Assembly (NCBI RefSeq): GCF_007991215.1 | Contig: NZ_BJXX01000084.1 | Location: 1-57,209, forward strand | Direction of reading: 5' to 3' | DNA length: 57,209 nt | From: Aneurinibacillus danicus | Lineage (GTDB): Bacteria > Bacillota > Bacilli > Aneurinibacillales > Aneurinibacillaceae | Shown: piece by piece, positions 9,790 through 19,510 of the stretch | Position numbering within the stretch: the stretch's first letter is position 1 | How the letters are laid out: each line of letters opens with the position of its first letter | Program-made: the position numbers and the translations under genes | Notes under the pieces: model-generated | What the model was told of the DNA's origin: nothing | The model's database searches: none | Seen by the model: the letters and a program-made list of their open reading frames with translations, nothing else

Positions 9790-10665
9790 TTACAAATTTG
9801 CGCGAAGATTCTCTAAATCCTCTCTATTCAAATGATATGTCTCATTACAGAAATGGCAGGTAATCTCGGCCTCTCCCTGCTCTTCGATCATAGCATCAAG
9901 TTCCTCTTTGCCAAGGCTGATTAGGGCCCGATTCACACGGTCCAGCGAACAATGACAGCTAAATACGACTTCATGCTTATCGAGTAGAGTAAAGTCGGCA
10001 CCTAAAATTTCGTACAGTATCTCTTCAGGAGACATACCTTCATCAATCATAGTGGATACCGGACGGATAGAAGCGAGCGTTTTTTCCAGTTTCTCAATCA
10101 CGTCCTCAGGCGTGTTTGGCATTAATTGAATGATAAAACCTCCAGATGCTTTTACCGTGTTATCCGGATTTACTAGTACGCCTACACCGACTGCAGAAGG
10201 CACCTGTTCAGAGACAGTAAGATAGTAGGTCAAGTCTTCCCCAATCTCGCCGGAAACGATTGGGCTTGTGCCTTGATACGGCTCTTTTAGCCCTAAATCC
10301 TTTGTGACGGTGATACTGCCTTCCGTCCCGACTACACGTCGTACATCAAGCTTTCCTTTTTCGTTCTTCTCACTATAATGGACATGCGGATTATGTACGT
10401 AACCGCGCACTTCTCCTTTCGCATTGGCATCGGCTACAATCTGGCCGACAGGTCCATTGCCGCGCACTACGACTGTCAGACGTTCATCGCCTTTCAGCAT
10501 AGCACCCATCATCACCGCGCCGGAGACCGTACGGCCAAGCGCCGCGCTTACAATCGGCCAAGTATCCAGGCGACGCTGAATTTCCCGCATTGTATCTGTA
10601 GTACATACCGCGAACGCGCGTACAAAGCCATCATGCGCAATTCCGCGAATTAAATGATCCTTCAT
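9790..10665 (-). CDS. hslO: Redox-regulated chaperone Hsp33
   Basis: A cytoplasmic holdase activated by oxidation, protecting unfolding proteins under oxidative and heat stress. The 291-residue protein ends in the zinc/redox switch, with cysteines at 237 and 239 (CHC) and at 270 and 273 (CHFC). The N-terminal part forms the substrate-binding fold. The ATG at 10665 lies behind AGAGGAAG. It follows coaX and precedes cysK, the Bacillus order. Confidence 0.96.
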   Translation of the reverse strand: MKDHLIRGIAHDGFVRAFAVCTTDTMREIQRRLDTWPIVSAALGRTVSGAVMMGAMLKGDERLTVVVRGNGPVGQIVADANAKGEVRGYVHNPHVHYSEKNEKGKLDVRRVVGTEGSITVTKDLGLKEPYQGTSPIVSGEIGEDLTYYLTVSEQVPSAVGVGVLVNPDNTVKASGGFIIQLMPNTPEDVIEKLEKTLASIRPVSTMIDEGMSPEEILYEILGADFTLLDKHEVVFSCHCSLDRVNRALISLGKEELDAMIEEQGEAEITCHFCNETYHLNREDLENLRANL

Positions 10666-10747
10666 TTGTTCTTCCTCTTTCTTCTTTGAAGTATCGGGGA
10701 CATTCCCCCATATCTTTAAAATTAGTTTACCACAACCTGTGTATGAA

Positions 10748-10772
10748 GCAAAAAGACGGGAACATTCCCGCC
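10748..10772 (-). terminator. coaX terminator
   Basis: Minus-strand stem GGCGGGAA / TTCCCGTC followed by TTTTTG, 8 bp past the coaX stop. hslO therefore needs its own promoter; I see no clear one between 10666 and 10747. Confidence 0.75.
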
Positions 10773-10780
10773 TTTCTTCG

Positions 10781-11548
10781 TTACTTCTTATTACGGTTGT
10801 AAATCAATCGAAGTCCCTTCACCGTTAACCACGGATCTACAATATCAATTTCGTTGGACTCGCTTCCGATAAGCTCGGCCAGCCCGCCTGTGGCAATGAC
10901 CCTCAGCTCTTTGGCAACTTCCGCTTTCATACGACGGACCAGTTCATCTACTTGACCCACAAACCCATAAATGATACCTGACTGCATAGCATGAATGGTA
11001 TTACGTCCGATAACACTCGGCGGCTTTACCAACTCAATGCGGGGAAGCTTAGCCGCCCGACTGTACAGAGCCTCAGTGGAAATTCCGATACCTGGCGCAA
11101 TGGCCCCGCCATGATAGCCACCTTCTTCATCAATGAAACAAAACGTCGTCGCCGTACCGAAGTCCACGACAATTAACGGCGTTCCATAATAATGAATGGC
11201 AGCCACCGCATTCACAATCCGGTCCGCCCCGACTTCGCGCGGGTTTTCCGCTTTGATGTTCAGTCCGGTTTTAAGTCCCGGTCCAATGACCATCGGTTTA
11301 ATATCAAAATACTTATGGCACATTTTTTCTAGTGGAAACATCAGCGGCGGAACGACGGAAGATATGATAATACCTTCAATATCACTAAATGTGAGTCCTT
11401 TATCGGCAAGCAGACTTTTAATCAGCATGCCAAACTCGTCGGCCGTCTTGCCCCGGTCCGTGCTGATGCGCCAGTTATGCTTTAATTCGTCACCTTCATA
11501 TACACCAAGCACAATATTTGTGTTCCCTACGTCAATGACAAATAACAT
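10781..11548 (-). CDS. coaX: Type III pantothenate kinase
   Basis: Phosphorylates pantothenate, the first step of coenzyme A synthesis. The 255-residue ASKHA-fold protein shows the phosphate loop DVGNTN (6-11), the GADR motif (107-110) and DFGTATTF (129-136). The ATG at 11548 follows AGGG. It is 11 bp from nadC, so it may share the nad transcript. A terminator follows at 10748-10772. Confidence 0.96.
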   Translation of the reverse strand: MLFVIDVGNTNIVLGVYEGDELKHNWRISTDRGKTADEFGMLIKSLLADKGLTFSDIEGIIISSVVPPLMFPLEKMCHKYFDIKPMVIGPGLKTGLNIKAENPREVGADRIVNAVAAIHYYGTPLIVVDFGTATTFCFIDEEGGYHGGAIAPGIGISTEALYSRAAKLPRIELVKPPSVIGRNTIHAMQSGIIYGFVGQVDELVRRMKAEVAKELRVIATGGLAELIGSESNEIDIVDPWLTVKGLRLIYNRNKK

Positions 11549-11559
11549 TGTATCCCTGC

Positions 11560-12414
11560 CTATCGTTTTCTTTCGTTTAAATCAAGACTAATATCCAGTG
11601 CAGAAACGGAGTGCGTCAAACTTCCCACTGAAATGACATCAACGCCGGTGGCTGCAATCCTTTCTATTGTATCCAGATTAATACCGCCTGAGGCTTCCAG
11701 AATTATGCGCCCATTCACACGCTTTACCGCCTCTTTCATCGTTTCCGGCTCCATATTATCCAGCATAATAATATCCGGCGCGCAAGCGATGGCCTGTTCA
11801 AGCTGTTCAAGCGTTTCTACTTCTACTTCAATGCGCATTGTATGGGGAATTGCCGCCCTTGCACGCGATACAGCTTCACTTATGCCACCTGCCGCTTTAA
11901 TATGGTTATCTTTAATCATCACAGCATCAAACAGGCCTAGACGGTGATTATGACCGCCGCCCACAGTGACCGCATATTTTTCGAGCATTCTTAGTCCCGG
12001 CGTGGTCTTACGCGTATCCACTATGCGAACTTTTTCACTTACGGCACGCGCTTTTTCAACATATTTACGCGTCATAGTAGCAATACCGGATAGTCGCTGC
12101 AGCAGGTTTAAAGCGAGACGTTCACCGGCTAAAACGCTTTGCACACGTCCGTCCACCTGCGCAATGACCGTGCCTTTTTCAACAAAAGCTCCCTCCTCTA
12201 CTTTTGGTGAAAAGACAAGTCCGGAATCAACAAACGAAAATACCCTCTTCGCCACATCAAGACCTGCAATTACGCCGTCCTGCTTGGCGTACAAAATACC
12301 GGTTCCTTCTAATTCCTCCGGTACTGTCGAAAGGCCGGTTACATCACCAAACCCGATGTCTTCCTGAAGCCACATCTCAATCTGTTGGTCCAGTAAACGT
12401 TCATTCATCTTCAT
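11560..12414 (-). CDS. nadC: Nicotinate-nucleotide pyrophosphorylase (carboxylating)
   Basis: Converts quinolinate and PRPP to nicotinate mononucleotide, third step of de novo NAD synthesis. The 284-residue protein shows DTRKTTPG (133-140), GGGHNHR (152-158) and IKDNH (167-171). It overlaps nadB by 14 bp; GAGGAG lies 10 nt from the ATG at 12414. Confidence 0.97.
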   Translation of the reverse strand: MKMNERLLDQQIEMWLQEDIGFGDVTGLSTVPEELEGTGILYAKQDGVIAGLDVAKRVFSFVDSGLVFSPKVEEGAFVEKGTVIAQVDGRVQSVLAGERLALNLLQRLSGIATMTRKYVEKARAVSEKVRIVDTRKTTPGLRMLEKYAVTVGGGHNHRLGLFDAVMIKDNHIKAAGGISEAVSRARAAIPHTMRIEVEVETLEQLEQAIACAPDIIMLDNMEPETMKEAVKRVNGRIILEASGGINLDTIERIAATGVDVISVGSLTHSVSALDISLDLNERKR

Positions 12415-14026
12415 TCGCGCTTCTCTCCTCTAAAACCCCGTCTTCAATCGACTGGACGATATGCTTGCGCCAAACAAGCTCGTCCCGCTTCGGAAAGTCA
12501 TCACGGTAATGTCCGCCGCGGCTTTCTTCCCGAAGCAATGCCGCATTCGCAACCAGGCATGCGCATGTCAGCAGATTCAGGTATTCCAGCTCTTCAGGCT
12601 TCTCCATTTTCATGCGGAATGCTTTTGCATAACGCTCCAACTCGCGAACCGCTTTGGTCAACCCTTTTTCACTTCGCTTTAAGCCGACATGCGTAAGCAT
12701 TAGCTTCTGCATACGCAGCTTACGCTCCATCACCGTCTCGCTTTTCATCGTTTGCTGGCGCATCAACGAGAAAGAAACAGCCGGTATATCATTACCGATG
12801 TCTGTAAGCTCATTGATTCGCTCAGAAATGCGGCGCCCGAAGACGAGCGCTTCTGCCAGTGAGTTGCTGGCCAACCGGTTTGCACCGTGCACCCCGGTAC
12901 ATGAGACCTCACCACAGGCAAATAGCCGTCTGGTCGCCGTCTCACCGTACAGGTCGGTTTTAATTCCTCCCATAATATAATGGGCAGCCGGAGCAACTGG
13001 AATCCAATCCGTTACCATGTCCAATCCGTAGCGAAGACAAACTTTGTAAATATTCGGGAAACGGCGTTTGATTAACTCTTCTGATTCATGGGTAATATCC
13101 AGGTAAACAAACGTGGAACCCGTTGACTCCATTTCAGACACCATCGCGCGCGCAACCACGTCGCGGGGAGCCAGTTCCTTCAGTGGATGATACTTCTCCA
13201 TAAAACGCTCTCCGTTGATATTACGCAGGACCGCTCCTTCACCACGTACCGCTTCGGAAATCAGGAACCGTGGAGCACCTGGGTAGCATAACGAAGTTGG
13301 ATGAAACTGGATGAATTCCACGTCTTTAATATAGGCCCCAGCCCGGTACGCCATGGCCATCCCGTCGCCGGTGGCAATTTCCGGGTTGGTGGTATAGCGA
13401 TATAACTGTCCGGCTCCGCCGGTAGCCAATACAGTCGCATTGGCCCGTACATAGACCACCTGCCCGTCAGGCTTGCGCACAAGTGCACCGATGCATTCGC
13501 CCTGATGGGTCACCAAATCGAGCGTAAAATGATTCTCGAGAATCGTAATCCGCTCGTTAGCCAGCGCACGTTCCGAAAGCGCGCGCACAATTTCCGCTCC
13601 CGTAGCATCCCCCTGGGCATGAAGAATGCGGCGCTGGCTGTGAGCCCCTTCTTTTGTTAAAGCCAAAACCCCGTCTTCCTCATCAAATTTGGTTCCATAA
13701 TGAATTAAATCGGTAATACAGGATGGACCTTCGTTAACCAATACCTCAACCGCTTCATTGGAACAGATGCCCGCACCGGCGATTAAAGTATCCTGTCTGT
13801 GCAGTTCAGGGGAATCCGTCTCTGCCGTAACAGCGGCAATGCCACCCTGCGCATAACGGGTATTGCTCTGCGTCAAATCGGTCTTGCTTAGCAGAATGAC
13901 ATCACGACTTTCGCTTATTTTCAGTGCAGTATAAAGGCCGGCAATTCCTGAACCGATGACTAGCACATCGGTTGTATACATTTCAAGTTCCGTCAACTTA
14001 AAGTCGATGACATAGCGTGGTACCAT
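12401..14026 (-). CDS. nadB: L-aspartate oxidase
   Basis: FAD enzyme oxidising L-aspartate to iminoaspartate for quinolinate synthesis. The 541-residue protein has the dinucleotide-binding VIGSGIAGLY (23-32), the flavoprotein signature RYAQGGIAA, the substrate-site stretch AHSQRRILHA and the C-terminal helical domain of the succinate dehydrogenase/fumarate reductase flavoprotein family. The ATG at 14026 follows GAAGGAT. A Met 15 codons inside would still leave the FAD motif intact. Confidence 0.97.
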   Translation of the reverse strand: MVPRYVIDFKLTELEMYTTDVLVIGSGIAGLYTALKISESRDVILLSKTDLTQSNTRYAQGGIAAVTAETDSPELHRQDTLIAGAGICSNEAVEVLVNEGPSCITDLIHYGTKFDEEDGVLALTKEGAHSQRRILHAQGDATGAEIVRALSERALANERITILENHFTLDLVTHQGECIGALVRKPDGQVVYVRANATVLATGGAGQLYRYTTNPEIATGDGMAMAYRAGAYIKDVEFIQFHPTSLCYPGAPRFLISEAVRGEGAVLRNINGERFMEKYHPLKELAPRDVVARAMVSEMESTGSTFVYLDITHESEELIKRRFPNIYKVCLRYGLDMVTDWIPVAPAAHYIMGGIKTDLYGETATRRLFACGEVSCTGVHGANRLASNSLAEALVFGRRISERINELTDIGNDIPAVSFSLMRQQTMKSETVMERKLRMQKLMLTHVGLKRSEKGLTKAVRELERYAKAFRMKMEKPEELEYLNLLTCACLVANAALLREESRGGHYRDDFPKRDELVWRKHIVQSIEDGVLEERSANEDE

Positions 14027-14061
14027 CTGTTTTATCCTTCTTTCTTACGCCCTTCACTTTA

Positions 14062-15009
14062 TTATTGAACTGCCTCTACAGCCAACATGCGCTCAAGGGA
14101 AGCGCGGGCTTTATCCGCGATGTCTTCCGGCACATAGATTTGCGGCTGCATCGTTTCCAGACAATCAGCGATTTTCTTCAGGTTATTGACCTTCATATTC
14201 GGACAAACCAGGTATTTTGAAGCAAAGATAAACTCTTTATCCGGGCTGTCTAAACGCAGTTTATACCCTACTCCGTCCTCTGTTCCAACGATAAACTTCT
14301 TGTGATTTGATTCACGACAATACTTAAGAATACCGGTTGTACTGCCGACGAAGTCCCCCATGGCTACAACTTCCGGACGACATTCCGGATGGACAACGAA
14401 CTGGGCGTCCGGATGCTCTTCCTTCAGTTTCATTACATCTTCCACGGTTAACTGGTCATGCGTATTGCAATAACCTTCCCAGATAATCATGTTTTTGTCG
14501 GTGAATTGGGAAACCCAGTGTCCCAGATTTTTGTCCGGCACCCAAATGATTTCTTCCGCTTCAATGGATTCAATCACGTTTTTGGCGTTTGACGATGTAC
14601 AGCAAATGTCTGTTTCCGCTTTCACATCGGCAGACGTATTGATATACGCAACCACCTTTGCGTTTGGATGCTGGGCTTTCAGTTTCTTCAGCCCGCTTAC
14701 ATTTACCATGTCTGCCATCGGACAACCGGCGCGCTCATCCGGAATAAGGACCGTTTTATTCATATTCAGGATTTTAGCGCTTTCACCCATGAAGTGAACT
14801 CCGCAAAATACGATGACATCAGCATCCGTAGTCGCCGCTTTCTGTGCAAGTCCAAAAGAGTCTCCGAGAAAATCCGCGATTTCCTGGATTTCCGGGCGCT
14901 GATAGTAGTGGGCCAGGATAATGGCGTTTCTCTCTTTTTTCAGACGCATAATCTTCTCCCGCAATTCCTGGTTCCGCTGTTCCTTCTTCGCTAAAGCTAA
15001 CGCTTCCAT
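14062..15009 (-). CDS. nadA: Quinolinate synthase A
   Basis: Condenses iminoaspartate with dihydroxyacetone phosphate to quinolinate using a 4Fe-4S cluster. The 315-residue protein has the three candidate cluster cysteines at about 69 (FCGVHFMGES), 181 (GYCNTH) and 269 (CPNMK). The ATG at 15009 follows GGAGG by 8 nt; longer versions start inside or upstream of that site. First gene of nadA-nadB-nadC, an order unlike the nadBCA cluster of B. subtilis. Confidence 0.96.
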   Translation of the reverse strand: MEALALAKKEQRNQELREKIMRLKKERNAIILAHYYQRPEIQEIADFLGDSFGLAQKAATTDADVIVFCGVHFMGESAKILNMNKTVLIPDERAGCPMADMVNVSGLKKLKAQHPNAKVVAYINTSADVKAETDICCTSSNAKNVIESIEAEEIIWVPDKNLGHWVSQFTDKNMIIWEGYCNTHDQLTVEDVMKLKEEHPDAQFVVHPECRPEVVAMGDFVGSTTGILKYCRESNHKKFIVGTEDGVGYKLRLDSPDKEFIFASKYLVCPNMKVNNLKKIADCLETMQPQIYVPEDIADKARASLERMLAVEAVQ

Positions 15010-15076
15010 ATAAGCAACCTCCATTGTAAATCCTAAAAAATTGCAGTGCCTCCCCGGCAACTAACAGAATACCTGT

Positions 15077-15105
15077 ATCATACCGTTAATCCGCAGAATT
15101 GTACA
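15077..15105 (-). promoter_or_regulatory. Candidate nadA promoter
   Basis: TGTACA at 15105..15100, 17-nt spacer, TATGAT at 15082..15077. It sits between the ftsH terminator and nadA, where a promoter is required. I could not identify a niacin-repressor operator with confidence. Bases 15110-15244 hold nothing else I recognise. Confidence 0.5.
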
Positions 15106-15244
15106 CACCCAAAAGAAAGGGAAATGCAGGCTATCATACAGATATGGGCAATAGGTTTCTTGTTTTTTCACTCCGTTGAATTTCAGCAAAACAGAGCCGG
15201 AAGGAATGGGGTATGGTCCATATTTACAACTTCATCTGTAAACG

Positions 15245-15274
15245 CAAAAAAGCCCCCCTTTTTTAAGGGAGGCT
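15245..15274 (-). terminator. ftsH terminator
   Basis: Minus-strand stem AGCCTCCC / GGGGGGCT with an A-rich loop, then TTTTTT. It begins 13 bp past the ftsH stop. Confidence 0.9.
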
Positions 15275-15286
15275 GTGCTTGCTTTC

Positions 15287-17227
15287 TTACGCATCGCTTT
15301 TGCCGCGCTCTTCGCTGTCGATGCCCGGATTCGGTGCGGAATCTTCCGATTTGCCGGTGATTTGCACTTTCACATCGCCGGTAGTAACTTCTTTAACATC
15401 GTCAGCGTTGCCTTTGAGCGAACCAGTCTCGATGATGCTCTTGATCTGTTCGGCATCAAGCGTTTCGACTTCAAGAAGCGCTTGAGCGATCGCTTCCAGT
15501 TTATCCATATGCTCGGTGAGCAGGTCGGTACAACGTTGATGACAATCGCGAATGATTGTCTGGATTTCCTGGTCGATTTGACGAGCAGTCTCATCACTGT
15601 AGTTCTGCTCATGGCCAAAATCACGCCCCAGGAACACCTGGCCCTGGCTCTGGCCGAACTGCATCGGCCCAAGGTTCGTACTCATACCAAACTCCATAAC
15701 CATGCGGCGGGCGATGCCCGTAGCACGTTCAAAGTCATTGTGTGCGCCCGTACTTATTTCTTTCAGCACAAGCTCTTCCGCTACCCGTCCGCCTAAGAGA
15801 CCTACAATTTTATCCAACAGATCCGACTTCGTAGCGAAGAACTTGTCTTCCTTCGGCAGCATGACAGTATATCCGCCTGCGCTGCCGCGCGGAATGATGG
15901 TTACCTTGTGAACCATATCAGCATTCTTTAAGAAATAACCACAAATCGTATGCCCCGCTTCATGATATGCCACCAGCTTCTTCTCATCGTCACTAATGAC
16001 ACGGGACTTCTTGGCCGGACCGGCGATAACACGGTCAATAGCTTCATCCACTTCATTCATCTCAATCTTGCGCTTGTTGCGTCGTGCTGCAAGCAGCGCC
16101 GCTTCATTCAACAAGTTCTCAAGATCCGCACCCGTAAAGCCCGGTGTACGGCGAGCAATAATATCAAGGTCGACCTCTTCTGCGAGCGGTTTGTTGCGTG
16201 CATGCACTTTCAGCACTGCTTCGCGTCCCTTCACATCAGGTCGATCTACTGTAATCTGACGGTCAAAACGTCCCGGACGCAGCAGAGCAGGGTCCAGAAT
16301 GTCCGGACGGTTGGTTGCCGCGATAATGATAATCCCTTCATTCGCGCCGAAACCGTCCATCTCAACAAGCAACTGGTTGAGCGTTTGTTCGCGCTCGTCA
16401 TGCCCGCCGCCGAGTCCTGCACCACGTTGACGGCCAACCGCATCAATCTCATCAATAAAAATAATACATGGAGCGTTCTTCTTCGCATTTTCGAACAGAT
16501 CGCGAACACGGGAGGCACCGACACCCACAAACATCTCAACGAAATCGGAACCGCTGATGCTGAAGAACGGCACGCCTGCTTCCCCTGCAACCGCACGGGC
16601 TAGAAGCGTCTTACCGGTACCCGGAGGGCCGACAAGCAATACCCCTTTCGGAATGCGTGCACCCAATGCCGCGAATTTGCGCGGGTCTTTCAAAAATTCC
16701 ACGACTTCGACCAGTTCGGCTTTCTCTTCGTCCGCCCCGGCTACGTCATTAAAGGTAACCTTCTTCTTCTCATCGTTATATAACTTCGCTTTGCTTTTAC
16801 CGAAGTTCATAACTCTGCTGCCGCCACCCTGGGCCTGGTTCAGCAGAAAGAAGAATAAGATAAAGATAATAACAAAAGGAATAATCGAGGTAAGAAAAGT
16901 AAGCCAGACAGAATCACCTTTCTGTTCCTGGTACTCTTCTTTCGCCAGATTCGCTTCTTCTATCTGCTGCAGCAGCTTCTCGTTGTCATAAAGCGGCCCA
17001 TTCGTATAGAAGATGGTCTGGTCCTTCAACTTACCCTGGATATAATATGTACCTCGGTCAGGACGAATCTGCAGTTCGGCAACTTTGCCCTGGTTAAGGT
17101 ACTGACGGAACTCGTTGTAAGGGATTTTCGATGTGTCCGTACCCTGGTTGGTAATGAAGTTCACAATCCCAACCGTTACTAAAATGATTAGCAGATAAAA
17201 TCCTGTATTGCGGAAGAACCGATTCAT
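15287..17227 (-). CDS. ftsH: ATP-dependent zinc metalloprotease FtsH
   Basis: A membrane-anchored AAA+ protease degrading membrane and short-lived cytoplasmic proteins, also needed for sporulation in Bacillus. The 646-residue protein has two transmembrane segments (about 8-26 and 108-130) around an extracytoplasmic domain, Walker A GPPGTGKT (200-207), Walker B IIFIDEID, the ring-homology region and the zinc site HEAGH. The ATG at 17227 is well placed. It follows hpt and is the last gene of the tilS-hpt-ftsH group. Confidence 0.98.
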   Translation of the reverse strand: MNRFFRNTGFYLLIILVTVGIVNFITNQGTDTSKIPYNEFRQYLNQGKVAELQIRPDRGTYYIQGKLKDQTIFYTNGPLYDNEKLLQQIEEANLAKEEYQEQKGDSVWLTFLTSIIPFVIIFILFFFLLNQAQGGGSRVMNFGKSKAKLYNDEKKKVTFNDVAGADEEKAELVEVVEFLKDPRKFAALGARIPKGVLLVGPPGTGKTLLARAVAGEAGVPFFSISGSDFVEMFVGVGASRVRDLFENAKKNAPCIIFIDEIDAVGRQRGAGLGGGHDEREQTLNQLLVEMDGFGANEGIIIIAATNRPDILDPALLRPGRFDRQITVDRPDVKGREAVLKVHARNKPLAEEVDLDIIARRTPGFTGADLENLLNEAALLAARRNKRKIEMNEVDEAIDRVIAGPAKKSRVISDDEKKLVAYHEAGHTICGYFLKNADMVHKVTIIPRGSAGGYTVMLPKEDKFFATKSDLLDKIVGLLGGRVAEELVLKEISTGAHNDFERATGIARRMVMEFGMSTNLGPMQFGQSQGQVFLGRDFGHEQNYSDETARQIDQEIQTIIRDCHQRCTDLLTEHMDKLEAIAQALLEVETLDAEQIKSIIETGSLKGNADDVKEVTTGDVKVQITGKSEDSAPNPGIDSEERGKSDA

Positions 17228-17302
17228 TCCTTACCTCCTCTCGCGCTCAAAAACACCTACATTATTTTACCACATGAAACCCGGCGTTCACAACTTAAAG
17301 GC

Positions 17303-17839
17303 TTAGCTGTATACTTCAGGTTTCAATATGCCAATGTAAGGTAAATTCCGGTATTTCTCCGCGTAGTCCAGTCCGTATCCAACGACGAAAGCGTCCGGGA
17401 TCTGGAATCCGCAATAATCAGGTTTAAAGTCGACGGTGCGGCGCGCCGGCTTGTCAAGCAATGTTACCACTTTAACGGAAGCGGCATTGCGGCGCTCAAT
17501 AATATCAATCAAATAGCTGAGTGTAAGCCCGCTGTCGATAATATCTTCCACGATGATGACATGACGGTCTTCCACAGAAGTATCCAGGTCTTTCACAATC
17601 CGCACAACTCCGGAAGATTGCGTGGAAGCGCCATAACTGGATACGGCCATGAAATCCATCTCAAGCGGGATATCCATGCGACGCACCAAATCTGTCATGA
17701 AAGGGGCACCTCCCCGTAAAACACAAATAACGAGCGGGTTTTTTCCTTCATATTCTTTAGAGAGAATACGTCCCAACTCGCGAACTTTTTCTTCAATTTC
17801 TTTTTCTGTAATCAGTACTTTCTCAATGTCTTTTTCCAT
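17303..17839 (-). CDS. hpt: Hypoxanthine phosphoribosyltransferase
   Basis: Salvages hypoxanthine and guanine with PRPP to IMP and GMP. The 178-residue protein has the PRPP loop EDIIDSGLT and the early LRGGAPF motif. The ATG at 17839 follows a perfect AGGAGG at 6 nt; the frame is open 18 codons further upstream without a site. In B. subtilis Hpt and TilS together influence ftsH transcription; the same three genes are adjacent here. Confidence 0.97.
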   Translation of the reverse strand: MEKDIEKVLITEKEIEEKVRELGRILSKEYEGKNPLVICVLRGGAPFMTDLVRRMDIPLEMDFMAVSSYGASTQSSGVVRIVKDLDTSVEDRHVIIVEDIIDSGLTLSYLIDIIERRNAASVKVVTLLDKPARRTVDFKPDYCGFQIPDAFVVGYGLDYAEKYRNLPYIGILKPEVYS

Positions 17840-17945
17840 GATGAGCCTCCTGGTATTAACACGGTCACAAATTGATATTCCGCTGTCAATCATACCCTTT
17901 CCGCCGCACTGTATATAGATGTACCCGGAAAAGAAAATGAAATTG

Positions 17946-19349
17946 TCAAAAAAGCGACGGTTGAAGCACTACATACAATACGGTATCCGCTTCCGCAAGC
18001 GGCATATACCAACTCGAACGCTTCACGCCGGGAATCCAGAGAATATGTTCATCGTCTGTCAGAATAGGAATTTGGTCACGCTTGTGCCGGGGAATCTTCA
18101 TATCAATTAAGATATCCTTCACTTTCTTGCTTCCACTCATGCCAAGAGGTACCATGCGGTCTCCGGCATGCCGTTGCCTTACGTATAGTTTACCCTTAAC
18201 GATCGCCGGATCAAACATGGCAAATGTGCCGTCCTCAAGCTGTTTCCCTTCGTCTTTGCTCCCGTAATAACAGTAAATCGTTCGATCTATTTCCGGAATA
18301 TACGTCTGTCCGGGAATGTTCAAAGAATATATGTAGGGGGGTATCAGGATCGTGTCTGAAATAGATGAAAAAATCACCCGCTCATACTCCCTGCGTACCT
18401 GCAAATTTCCAGGTAAATGAGTGCAGGCTGCCGGGTGGGCACTTTCGATGATTTGCCGTATATTTTCAATATGCGTATACCCTGTTTCTTTTATGTCGCT
18501 TTTCAGCAGATAACTTAATATTAGTTTAATCATCCTCCTTTGTAAAGCAAGGTGATGCGCCAGAAAATCATTTTGTCTTACGACTATTGTATTCGCATTC
18601 CGCCTTTCTATGATGGCTGTAAGACTCTCCTCCGCCTCCTGCCGTAAATAGTCGTTTTCTTCCCGTAGCACCTCCGCAAGATGCGCAGCCGCTCCCGCAA
18701 GATGTGGATTTTCTTCTCGCATAAGCGGAATCCAATGATGGCGAATTCGGTTACGTAAATACGTATCACTGAAATTGCTCTGATCATGGCGAGGCTCAAG
18801 CTTATGCTTTTCACAATAACGCTCCACTTGCTCTCTGGTGACATCAAGCATCGGACGGATGATATCGATACCTTCTTCTCTGCGGCATACCGGAATGCCG
18901 GCCAGGCCTTCCACCCCGGTTCCCCGGACCAAACGCATCAATATTGTTTCCAATTGATCGTCCGCATGATGGGCCGTCGCCACCTTCGTCCCTCCCATTC
19001 TCTCTGCCACCTGCCGGAAAAAACGGTAGCGAACCTGTCTGGCCGCGTCCTGGGGATTCAATCCCGTCTCTCTGATAAGACGGGGAACATCGATCGACTC
19101 GACGAAACAGGGGACTTCAAGTTTATCACACAGACGCTCTACATACCTGCTATCCTCTTCTGACTCCCTGCCGCGGAACTGGTGATTGACATGCGCGGCC
19201 ACCAGCGTAAGCTCATACTCTCTACGCATTTCGGTAAGAGCATGCAACAACGCCGCCGAATCTGGTCCGCCCGAAACGGCCACAATAATGGTCTCACCCA
19301 TCCCGAACAGACGATGCGCCTGTATCGTTTTCTTCATTTGTCCAAGCAA
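17946..19349 (-). CDS. tilS: tRNA(Ile)-lysidine synthetase
   Basis: Changes the wobble cytidine of the CAU anticodon of one tRNA-Ile to lysidine, using lysine and ATP; essential. The protein (467 residues from this start) has the PP-loop SGGPDS (about 26-31), the N-type ATPase domain and C-terminal substrate domains. I choose the TTG at 19349, which follows AAGGTGG by 5 nt and gives an N-terminus MLGQMKK. A TTG at 19364 and an ATG at 19337 are alternatives. Confidence 0.94.
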   Translation of the reverse strand: MLGQMKKTIQAHRLFGMGETIIVAVSGGPDSAALLHALTEMRREYELTLVAAHVNHQFRGRESEEDSRYVERLCDKLEVPCFVESIDVPRLIRETGLNPQDAARQVRYRFFRQVAERMGGTKVATAHHADDQLETILMRLVRGTGVEGLAGIPVCRREEGIDIIRPMLDVTREQVERYCEKHKLEPRHDQSNFSDTYLRNRIRHHWIPLMREENPHLAGAAAHLAEVLREENDYLRQEAEESLTAIIERRNANTIVVRQNDFLAHHLALQRRMIKLILSYLLKSDIKETGYTHIENIRQIIESAHPAACTHLPGNLQVRREYERVIFSSISDTILIPPYIYSLNIPGQTYIPEIDRTIYCYYGSKDEGKQLEDGTFAMFDPAIVKGKLYVRQRHAGDRMVPLGMSGSKKVKDILIDMKIPRHKRDQIPILTDDEHILWIPGVKRSSWYMPLAEADTVLYVVLQPSLF

Positions 19350-19450
19350 TCGTTCCACCTTCAATTCATTTGGTCAACGCTTGACCTACTTACTATACGC
19401 ATCATGCCTAGCGTTGGTTTCAAAAAATTTTGTTTGTCCTTAACTATAAC

Positions 19451-19495
19451 AAAAAAATAGCCTCGTCCCAACCATTCCTTATAGTTGGACGAGGC
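19451..19495 (-). terminator. spoIIE terminator
   Basis: Minus-strand stem GCCTCGTCCAAC with a near-complementary right arm, followed by TATTTTTTT; 15 bp past the spoIIE stop. It separates spoIIE from tilS-hpt-ftsH. Confidence 0.9.
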
Positions 19496-19510
19496 GAAAT
19501 CATTTATATA

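Noticed and set aside
10690-10712. Second small hairpin GGGGGAATGTCCCC upstream of hslO
   Set aside because: It is short and without T-tract; no role can be assigned beyond chance or a leader structure.
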